This document shows positions 6,666 through 12,808 of a DNA stretch of 20,148 bases, in pieces. Position numbers and translations under genes: made by a program. Position 1 is the first letter of the stretch. Each line of letters starts with the position of its first letter. Source of the DNA: CAYSLC01 sp964431545 (lineage in GTDB: Bacteria; Desulfobacterota; Desulfobacteria; Desulfobacterales; JAABSP01); the NCBI GenBank assembly GCA_964431545.1, contig CAYSLC010000094.1, positions 1-20,148 on the forward strand. Direction: 5' to 3'. Below the pieces are notes generated by a model. It was not told where the DNA came from. It did no database searches and was given only the letters and a program-made list of their open reading frames with translations.

Positions 6666-7679
6666 CTAGGTTCCGAAGACGCCCACGATGGGCTCGCCGC
6701 ACTCCGGGCAGGACTGGTCCGCCACCCGGTTCTCCTTCACGGTGTACATCCGACGGCGGATGAGCATCTGGGTACAGTTGGGGCACCGGGTGTCCACATC
6801 CCCGCGGCCCACGTTCCCCATGTAGATATACCGCAATCCCGCCTGCTTTCCCACCGAAAGCGCCGTCTCCATGGTCTCCATGGGGGTGGAGGCCGTCTCC
6901 GAGAACTCGTAGTCCGGATGGAACCGGCTGATGTGCCAGGGGATGTCCATGTCCACCTCGGCGATGAACCGGGCGATGTCCCCCAGCTCCGACCGGCTGT
7001 CGTTGACGCCGGGGATGATCAGGGTGGTGACCTCCACCCAGATGTCCAGCTCCTTCATGAGCCGAATAGAGTCGAGCACGGGCTCGAGGCTCCCGGCGCA
7101 GGTCTCCTTGTAGAAGGCTGTGTTGAAGGCCTTGAGATCGACGTTGCACCCGTCCAGATAGGGCCGGATGGTCTCCAGGGCTTCCGCCGTCATATAGCCG
7201 TTGGTCACAAAGACGTTGTGGAGCCCGGACTCCTTGGCCAGCCGTGCCGTGTCGTAGGCGTACTCGAAGAAGATGGTCGGCTCGGTGTAGGTGTAGGCGA
7301 TGGAGAGGCATCCCTGTTCGATGGCCCCGCTCACGATGTCCTTGGGGGGCAGGGGGGTGCCGGAGAGCCGGCCGCCGCCCTTCAGGCTCTGGGAGATCTG
7401 CCAGTTCTGGCAGAACCCGCACTGGAAGTTGCACCCCATGGTGGCCACCGAAAAGGAGAGGCTCCCCGGCAGAAAATGGTAGAGGGGCTTCTTCTCGATG
7501 GGATCGACCCGCGCGGCAATGGAGACCCCGTATGCATGGGTGAAGAGCTTCCCTTCCCGGTTCTGGCGGACCCGGCACTTGCCGAACTTGTCGTCGGCGA
7601 TGCGGCACCGGTGGCTGCACAGGCGGCAATCGACCTTCCCGTCGTCCCGGGCCTCATAGAGCATGGCTTCTCGGATCAT
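6666..7679 (-). CDS. amrS: AmmeMemoRadiSam system radical SAM enzyme
   Basis: A 337-residue radical SAM protein of the AmrS type, related to pyruvate-formate-lyase-activating enzymes. The SAM-cluster motif is C83-x3-C87-x2-C90 (MGCNFQCGFCQNW). Before it lies an N-terminal cysteine cluster (C18, C21, C25, C35) and after it a C-terminal zinc-ribbon-like pair (C299, C302, C324, C327), both typical of the family. AmrS proteins usually work with AMMECR1 and MEMO partners; none is in this window, and the substrate is unknown. I chose the ATG at 7679 because homologues begin at EAMLYE. The frame is open 17 codons further and AAGGAGG lies 12 bases before this ATG, a slightly long spacing. It stands alone, convergent with the 55-residue gene. 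Confidence 0.88.
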   Translation of the reverse strand: MIREAMLYEARDDGKVDCRLCSHRCRIADDKFGKCRVRQNREGKLFTHAYGVSIAARVDPIEKKPLYHFLPGSLSFSVATMGCNFQCGFCQNWQISQSLKGGGRLSGTPLPPKDIVSGAIEQGCLSIAYTYTEPTIFFEYAYDTARLAKESGLHNVFVTNGYMTAEALETIRPYLDGCNVDLKAFNTAFYKETCAGSLEPVLDSIRLMKELDIWVEVTTLIIPGVNDSRSELGDIARFIAEVDMDIPWHISRFHPDYEFSETASTPMETMETALSVGKQAGLRYIYMGNVGRGDVDTRCPNCTQMLIRRRMYTVKENRVADQSCPECGEPIVGVFGT

Positions 7680-7706
7680 GTGTTCGACGCGCCTCCTTCG
7701 TTGGGT

Positions 7707-7720
7707 TCGAATAAATTCGA
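7707..7720. promoter_or_regulatory. Palindrome upstream of amrS
   Basis: TCGAAT-AA-ATTCGA on the plus strand, a perfect 6+6 palindrome lying 28-41 bases upstream of the chosen amrS start. Its symmetry, AT-rich centre and position suit a repressor or activator site, but no regulator gene is adjacent and no clear promoter overlaps it. If translation began at the upstream in-frame start (7730) it would lie inside the coding region. Confidence 0.3.
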
Positions 7721-7936
7721 GACCTTTCAACCATCAGCCTACCAGGTGACCGGGATGAGTCAATCGGGTCAAGACCCTATTTGAGGGTGGGGGATAGGCT
7801 CCCCTTGGAGCAACGCGGCGGGTTGGACGGACGGCGGAGGATCTCTTCCGCGAGCGATAAGGTGGCCTCCCTATTGGAAATCATCCATCTATATACTGTT
7901 TGATCCGACATTGTTTTACCAAACGGCCGTAACTTA

Positions 7937-8062
7937 TTAATAATTAAGGATTTTTACATCTTTCGTCAAAAGCTTCATGTCATGAATTCTTGCTGTTGCA
8001 ACAATGATGCGGTCTGCTGGATCTTTGTGAAAATTGCCCGGCAGCCCACAAGATTCAACATC
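7937..8062 (-). pseudogene. PIN-domain toxin remnant (C-terminal part)
   Basis: The minus strand encodes 41 residues ending at a TAA (7937). They match the C-terminal third of VapC-like PIN nucleases: ESCGLPGNFHKDPADRIIVA followed by TARIHDMKLLTKDVKILNY. The segment includes the conserved D-P-A-D-R of the active site and the 'LLTKD' strand. Directly upstream, in frame, is a TAG (8063-8065), and the preceding alpha-beta sequence seems to continue only after a frame change, where MVSEI resembles the 'T-P-E-I-A' just before this block in relatives. The N-terminal catalytic Asp is not found. This is therefore a truncated, non-functional toxin gene. No matching antitoxin is visible. Confidence 0.7.
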
Positions 8063-8112
8063 CTATGGATCTCACTCACCATCATCCCCGCTGTTCCAAA
8101 TTCACCTTCAAA

Positions 8113-8167
8113 TTGAAATCCTTTCACGGCGTGATAGATATTCAATCACGCCGTGAAAGGATTTCAA
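8113..8167. repeat. Long perfect inverted repeat after ppc
   Basis: Two perfectly complementary 23-base arms at 8113-8135 and 8145-8167 flank a 9-base loop (AGATATTCA). The arms start TTGAAATCC and contain CACGGCGTGA, itself nearly symmetric. The right arm ends 21 bases beyond the PEP carboxylase stop. On the ppc strand the stem is followed by TTTGAAGG, only a short T run. It may act as a terminator or mRNA 3'-end stabiliser for ppc, or be a small palindromic element or excision scar; the neighbouring toxin remnant favours the latter. Confidence 0.8.
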
Positions 8168-8188
8168 CCAAAAGCTGCGTTGGCCGCC

Positions 8189-10957
8189 TCACCCCGTATT
8201 CCGCAACCCCTGGGCGATCCCGTTCAGCGTGGTCCCCAGGATCCGGTCGATCCGCTCCCGGTCCGGGTGGTCTTCTTCCATCTCCTGCTTCCGGCGCAGG
8301 AGGTGGATCTGGATGAAGGAGAGGGGGTCGAGGTACGGGTCCCGGTGGAGGATGGCGGTCTGGAGCAGGGGCTGGTCCGCGATCAGGTAGCGGGTGTTCC
8401 GGATCTGGAGGAGCGCGTCCACGGTGCGGTGGAATTCGGCTTCCAGCTCCTCCCACAGGGCGGCGTGGCCGGGGGCCAGGGTCTCCACGTAGGTCCGGGC
8501 GACCGCCGGGTCGGTCTTGGCGCAGATCATCTCGATCTTGCCCAGCAGGTCGTCGAAGAAGCACCAGGCGTCGGCCATCTCCCGGAGGGTTTCGAGCCCT
8601 CCGGTCTCCTCGATGACCGTCGACAGGGCCGTCCCCACCCCGAGCCAAGCCGGCAGGTTGAGGCGGATCTGGGTCCAGCCGAAGACCCAGGGGATGGCCC
8701 GGATCGTCCCCATGGAGGCGCCCCCGCCCCGGTAGGCGGGCCGGGAGCCGAAGTGGACGTTGGCCAGTTCCTTGACCGGCGTGGCCGTCTGGAAGAGGTC
8801 GAACAGCCGGTCCCCCTCGTGGACATGCTTCCGGTAGACGGGCAGGGCCAGACTCACGAGCCGGTCCATCACCTCCCGGTTCCGTCTTTCCTCTTCCGGC
8901 GGGATGTCCCGGCACCAGTCGGTGAATGAGGCCATCAGCGTGCCGGTCACCATCCGTTCCATGTTGTACTCGGCCATGGGGAGAAAACCGTATTTCTGGC
9001 TGATCACCTCCCCCTGCTCGGTGATCTTGATCCGGGCGTCCAGGGTATGGGGCGGCAGGGCCGAAAAGGCCCGGAACACCGGCGATCCGCCCCCGCGGCC
9101 CACGGTGCCGCCCCGGCCGTGGAAGAAGGTGACGGAAATCCCCGCCTCCCGGCAGATGGCGGCGAGGGTCTCCTGGGCCCGGTAGAGGGCCCAGGAGGCG
9201 GGCATCAGGCCGGCGTCCTTGCTGGAGTCGGAATAGCCGATCATGATCTCCTGGCGCATGCCCCTGGCCCGGAGCTGCCGCTGGTAGGCCGGATCCCCCA
9301 GCAGATCGCGCATGAGATCGGGGACCCCTTCCAGGTCCGCCAGGGTCTCCAGCAGGGGCGCCACGTCGAGGCGGGACCGGGGGGGATCGGCGGCCAGGTC
9401 CAACAGGTCGGCCTCCCGGGCCAGGAGCAGGACCCGGAGGATGTCCTCGGCGGCGTGGGTCATGGAGATGATGTAGGTGGATGCCGCCTTCTCGCCGAGT
9501 TCCGACTGGAGCCGCCGGATCACCCCGAAGACATCGGCGGTCGTCCGGGTTCGGTCCGAAAGGGGCAGGTGGGAGCCGATGATCGGCCGGCGGCCCAGCA
9601 GCTCCTTGCTCAGCCGGGCGGCGTCCATGGGCGCCATCTCCACCGTTTCGCAGATCTCGTCCAGGGCCTCGGCGTGGACGCTCGCCTCCTGGCGGATGTC
9701 CATCACGTAGCCGTGGAAGCCGTGGATCTTGAGACAGGTGAGCAGGGGATCGAGGAAGGTCCGGATCGAATGGTTTGCTCCCACGCCGGCCAGGGTGTCG
9801 CGGACCAGATCGAGATCCGCTTCGAAGGCCGCGGCATCGGGGTAGGCGAGGGAGGTCTCCTCCGTGGATTCGCCGGCGATCCTCCGGCGGGTGGCGGCCA
9901 GGCGGGCCTTCATGAAGTCGAGCTTGATCCGCAGGGGCTCCCGCTTGTTCCGGTCCCGGTCCGTCTCCCGGAGGGCGGGGAAACGGTCCCGGTCGGCGGA
10001 GAGCGATGCCGTGAGGGATTCCGGCGGCGATTTGATCCGGGTCGACAGGGAAAGGGCCTCGATGAGGTCCCGGAGTTTTTCAACATAGAGACGGAGCACC
10101 GTGTCGGCGGTCCACCGGGCCGCCTCCAGGGTCACCTCCGGCGTCACGTGGGGGTTGCCGTCCCGGTCGCCGCCCACCCAACTGCCGATGCGAACCAGGG
10201 GCGGCACCGCCAAAGGCTCGCCGAAGACGGACAGGAAGGCGCGGCGGATCGACCTGGCCACGGCGATGTCGAGTTCCAGGAGCCGGTGTTCCAGATACCA
10301 GAGGACGTTGCTCACCTCGTGCATGACCGAGGGGCGGTCCACCCGCACCTCCGCCGTGAGCCAGAGCATCTCCACCTCGGCCTCCAGGGCGTCCTCCAGC
10401 TCCAGACGTTCGGCCGGAGCGGCCTCGTCCAGGGCGAGGAGTTTCTCCGCCACCCGGGCCTGGAGGTCGAGAACCGTATGGCGGGTCGCCTCCGTGGGGT
10501 GTGCCGTGAACACGGGCCGGACCTCCATGCGGTCGAGAAAACCGGCCACGGTATCGGCGTCGTTGCCCGCCGCCTTCAATCGGGCCATGGCCCACCGGTA
10601 GGTGCCCGGCTCGGGATCGGCGTCGGCCCCCTTGGCCTCGTCACGGTGCATCCGGAACTGGTAGACCTGCTCCGCCGTGTTGATGAGCATGAAAAAGAGC
10701 GTGAAGGCCCGGGCCACGGTGCCGGCGGCGTCCAGGTCCAGGTTCGCGACGATCTCCAGCAGCCGGTCGATCTCCGGGGCGTCCGCCTCCCCCTCCCGCC
10801 GGGCCCGGCATTCGGTGCGGAGGCGCTCCACCGCCTGGAAGCAGGTTTCGCCCTCCAGGCGCCGGATGACCCGTCCCAGGGTGGAGGCCAGAAGCCGCAC
10901 GGTCTCATGCAGGGGCTGGTCGTCCTCGTGATCGGAGTGGGGGGGGAGAATCGGCAT
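8189..10957 (-). CDS. ppc: Phosphoenolpyruvate carboxylase
   Basis: A 922-residue PEP carboxylase, which adds bicarbonate to PEP to make oxaloacetate and so refills the TCA cycle. All main motifs are present: VFTAHPTEATRHT with the catalytic His at 153, GSWVGGDRDGNPHVTP, GYSDSSKDAGLM, FHGRGGTVGRGGG, QGEVISQKYG, VHFGSRPAYRGGG and RAIPWVFGWTQIR. The C-terminus ends in GIAQGLRNTG, where the terminal Asn of this family forms part of the aspartate-inhibitor site, so feedback inhibition by aspartate is likely. The length is slightly above the E. coli enzyme. The ATG at 10957 lies two bases after the stop of the small membrane-protein gene and has no good ribosome binding site of its own, which suggests translational coupling. 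The open frame continues 47 codons upstream as non-homologous sequence. Confidence 0.95.
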   Translation of the reverse strand: MPILPPHSDHEDDQPLHETVRLLASTLGRVIRRLEGETCFQAVERLRTECRARREGEADAPEIDRLLEIVANLDLDAAGTVARAFTLFFMLINTAEQVYQFRMHRDEAKGADADPEPGTYRWAMARLKAAGNDADTVAGFLDRMEVRPVFTAHPTEATRHTVLDLQARVAEKLLALDEAAPAERLELEDALEAEVEMLWLTAEVRVDRPSVMHEVSNVLWYLEHRLLELDIAVARSIRRAFLSVFGEPLAVPPLVRIGSWVGGDRDGNPHVTPEVTLEAARWTADTVLRLYVEKLRDLIEALSLSTRIKSPPESLTASLSADRDRFPALRETDRDRNKREPLRIKLDFMKARLAATRRRIAGESTEETSLAYPDAAAFEADLDLVRDTLAGVGANHSIRTFLDPLLTCLKIHGFHGYVMDIRQEASVHAEALDEICETVEMAPMDAARLSKELLGRRPIIGSHLPLSDRTRTTADVFGVIRRLQSELGEKAASTYIISMTHAAEDILRVLLLAREADLLDLAADPPRSRLDVAPLLETLADLEGVPDLMRDLLGDPAYQRQLRARGMRQEIMIGYSDSSKDAGLMPASWALYRAQETLAAICREAGISVTFFHGRGGTVGRGGGSPVFRAFSALPPHTLDARIKITEQGEVISQKYGFLPMAEYNMERMVTGTLMASFTDWCRDIPPEEERRNREVMDRLVSLALPVYRKHVHEGDRLFDLFQTATPVKELANVHFGSRPAYRGGGASMGTIRAIPWVFGWTQIRLNLPAWLGVGTALSTVIEETGGLETLREMADAWCFFDDLLGKIEMICAKTDPAVARTYVETLAPGHAALWEELEAEFHRTVDALLQIRNTRYLIADQPLLQTAILHRDPYLDPLSFIQIHLLRRKQEMEEDHPDRERIDRILGTTLNGIAQGLRNTG

Positions 10958-10959
10958 GG

Positions 10960-11232
10960 TTAGATCCGGGGTTTGGCGGGATATGAGTTCTCGATAAATT
11001 TCTGCAGGGCCTTGGGCGCGAACGCGGCCAGAAGGAAGGCAGTGGTGATGTAGACGCCCTCGTTGCTGGTGGTGTTCGCGTCCGTCAGGCTCATCCATCC
11101 GAACCAGATACTGGCAAGGAGCGCGATGAAGCTCATCAGCCGCATCATCGATCTCTTTCCCTGGTCATCGGTCAGCAGCCCCGTGGTCTTGTTCTTTACC
11201 GGGGGGTTGGATGTTTCCGCTTGCTCGCTCAT
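10960..11232 (-). CDS. Small two-helix membrane protein, holin-like
   Basis: A 90-residue protein with a polar N-terminus (1-29) and two hydrophobic segments at about 30-49 and 59-76, the second ending in the basic APKALQKF. The start has a strong ribosome binding site (AAAGGAGA, six bases away). The arrangement, including the 'GLLTDDQGKRSMMRLMSF' lead into the first helix, resembles small phage-associated or holin-like proteins, but I cannot name a family with confidence and no other phage gene is nearby. It lies two bases upstream of ppc on the same strand, so the two are probably on one mRNA. Confidence 0.78.
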   Translation of the reverse strand: MSEQAETSNPPVKNKTTGLLTDDQGKRSMMRLMSFIALLASIWFGWMSLTDANTTSNEGVYITTAFLLAAFAPKALQKFIENSYPAKPRI

Positions 11233-11283
11233 TGAGGTCTCCTTTCCATTTTCGTATTGGGAAGGGGGAACGTCGCTATGGCA

Positions 11284-11312
11284 TTCATACCACCAACCGC
11301 CGGTCGATACAA
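11284..11312 (-). promoter_or_regulatory. Candidate sigma70 promoter for the membrane protein-ppc pair
   Basis: On the minus strand, TTGTAT (11307-11312), 17 bases, then TATGAA (11284-11289); each box matches four of six consensus bases. Transcription would begin near 11277, giving a leader of about 45 bases before the ATG at 11232. It lies in the 138-base gap after the flavoprotein gene, so the pair may be transcribed apart from it. Confidence 0.45.
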
Positions 11313-11370
11313 TGGCCGACGTGACGCCGGAGGACGGAAGGCCGCTGGATGGCGTTCCTTTTCCCGCCTT

Positions 11371-12534
11371 TCACCCCCGCCGCAGCGCCCTGAAAATCCT
11401 TGCCGACCGGCTCGGGTGGAGGAGATGGGCCATCAGCCAGCCGTAGGTCTTCTCCCCCCGGATGATCCGGAGAAGGTTTCCGGCGGATTCGACGCCGAAC
11501 CGGTTCAGGAGGGCCCGGCAGGCCCCCGGCGAGCCGTAGACGGTTCGGGCCATCCAGCCGGCCAAGCAGGTCTCCCGCCGGAGACCCCAGCGCATCTCCC
11601 GGCCGTAGGCGGGCAAGGCACCCTCGTCCCCGGCCAGGGCCCCGGCCACGGCGTCGGCCGCCAGCCGGGCTCCTTTGAAAGCGAAGTAGAGCCCCTCCCC
11701 GGTGAGGGGATCGGTGATCCCGGCGGCGTCCCCCACCACCAGGCCGGCGGGGCCGGCGAAACGGCTCGTGATGTCCGGTCCATGGGGGATGGCGTGTCCC
11801 TTGAGGGTCCGGATCTCCGGATGGCCGCCGATCTTCTTTGACGCGATATATCCGTGGAGAGCCGGTCTCAGTCTCCGGGGATCGCCGGAAGCGGTGAGCA
11901 CCCCCATGGAGAGGTGCTCCGCCTTGGGAAAGAGCCACCCGTACCCGCCCAGCGCCGGAAGGAAGTCGAAGTGGGCCTCCCCATGGAACGGAGCGGCGAT
12001 GTTCCGGCGCCTTCCGTGGAGTTCCGCCTCCAGGGCCCACATCCGGCGGGTCCCAACGCGGAGCCCCAGTGTCCGCCGGACCCTCCCGCCCGCGCCGTCG
12101 GCGCCGATCAGCAGCCGGGTGGTTACCCGCCCCTTGGGCGTTTCCACCCGCAGGTCCCCCGGCCGTCCGGAAACGGAACGAAACGGCGTCCCGTCCCGCA
12201 CAACGGCCCCGGCCGATTCGGCCCGCCGGACCAGCCGGTGGTCGAACCGGTCCCGGGAGACCAACGCCAGAAACGGGGAGGGGAGACGTCTCCGGGCCAC
12301 GGCCCGGCCGTCCACCCCCAGGTGGAAGGTGTACGACCGGTCCTCGATCACCTCCGCTGGATCGAAGGGCAGCAGGGCCAGGGCCCGGGGCGTCAATCCC
12401 CCGCCGCAGGCCTTGTACCTGGGCAGCCGGCGTTTCTCCAGGACCAGGGGGCGGATCCCCCGGTTCGCAAGCAGCTCCGCGAGGAGGGCCCCGGCGGGCC
12501 CGGCCCCCACGATCACCGTGTCGAAGGTCTCCAA
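11371..12534 (-). CDS. Geranylgeranyl-reductase-family FAD-dependent oxidoreductase
   Basis: A 387-residue flavoprotein of the geranylgeranyl reductase / digeranylgeranylglycerophospholipid reductase family, which reduces isoprenoid double bonds; other members act on different lipids or quinone side chains. The N-terminal Rossmann motif is VIVGAGPAGALLAELL (G10, G12, G15), followed by the family's PRYKACGGGL (38-47). The second FAD-contact motif, GLVVGDAAGITDPLTGEG, lies at about 265-285. There are no membrane helices. The start is TTG at 12534, the only one that keeps the first beta strand complete; AAGGAGAGG lies about 11 bases upstream. A candidate promoter sits just above it. The true substrate cannot be read from the sequence; no isoprenoid or quinone biosynthesis gene is adjacent. 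Confidence 0.85.
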   Translation of the reverse strand: METFDTVIVGAGPAGALLAELLANRGIRPLVLEKRRLPRYKACGGGLTPRALALLPFDPAEVIEDRSYTFHLGVDGRAVARRRLPSPFLALVSRDRFDHRLVRRAESAGAVVRDGTPFRSVSGRPGDLRVETPKGRVTTRLLIGADGAGGRVRRTLGLRVGTRRMWALEAELHGRRRNIAAPFHGEAHFDFLPALGGYGWLFPKAEHLSMGVLTASGDPRRLRPALHGYIASKKIGGHPEIRTLKGHAIPHGPDITSRFAGPAGLVVGDAAGITDPLTGEGLYFAFKGARLAADAVAGALAGDEGALPAYGREMRWGLRRETCLAGWMARTVYGSPGACRALLNRFGVESAGNLLRIIRGEKTYGWLMAHLLHPSRSARIFRALRRG

Positions 12535-12563
12535 TTCGGTTCGATCCTCTCCTTTCCGGCCCC

Positions 12564-12592
12564 ATTATGGCCCAGGGCCCTCCGGGAATCAA
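12564..12592 (-). promoter_or_regulatory. Candidate sigma70 promoter for the flavoprotein gene
   Basis: TTGATT (12587-12592), 17-base spacer, CATAAT (12564-12569) on the minus strand: four and five of six consensus bases. The start of transcription would be near 12557, about 23 bases before the TTG start, leaving room for the AAGGAGAGG site. Confidence 0.6.
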
Positions 12593-12667
12593 GGCCGCGG
12601 ATCGCCGACGCCCCCGGTCCCGCGGCCGAATTCCCGACCGCCGGCGGACCGAGGCCCCAAACGTCCC

Positions 12668-12695
12668 TTGACACGATCCGATTTTACAGTAGAGT
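12668..12695 (+). promoter_or_regulatory. Candidate sigma70 promoter for the chemoreceptor gene
   Basis: A perfect TTGACA (12668-12673), 16-base spacer, TAGAGT (12690-12695). Transcription would begin near 12702 and leave a leader of about 107 bases, which is very GC-rich and contains CCCACAGGG twice in tandem (about 12730-12750). It diverges from the flavoprotein promoter across a 274-base gap. Confidence 0.55.
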
Positions 12696-12808
12696 CTCGT
12701 TCCCGGGGGCGGTTCCATCTCCCACAGGGCCCCACAGGGAGGGGAGCCCCCCGAAGACCGCCCCCCGCCCCCTCCGCCCACCGTGACGACCAAGAAGGGA
12801 AACGCCGC

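Larger units (their letters stand above)
7680..8188. other. AT-richer gap with decayed sequence
   Basis: No intact gene. Base composition falls well below the neighbourhood between about 7870 and 8165, which suggests acquired or decaying DNA. From left to right it holds the 7707-7720 palindrome upstream of amrS; a run of small overlapping hairpins at 7766-7811 (GGGTC/GACCC, ACCCT/AGGGT and GCTCC/GGAGC, the first two mutually exclusive); a PIN-toxin remnant; and a long perfect inverted repeat next to the PEP carboxylase stop. Confidence 0.6.

Noticed and set aside
8113..8167. A CRISPR repeat-spacer unit
   Set aside because: It is one inverted repeat with a 9-base loop, not a series of direct repeats with spacers.
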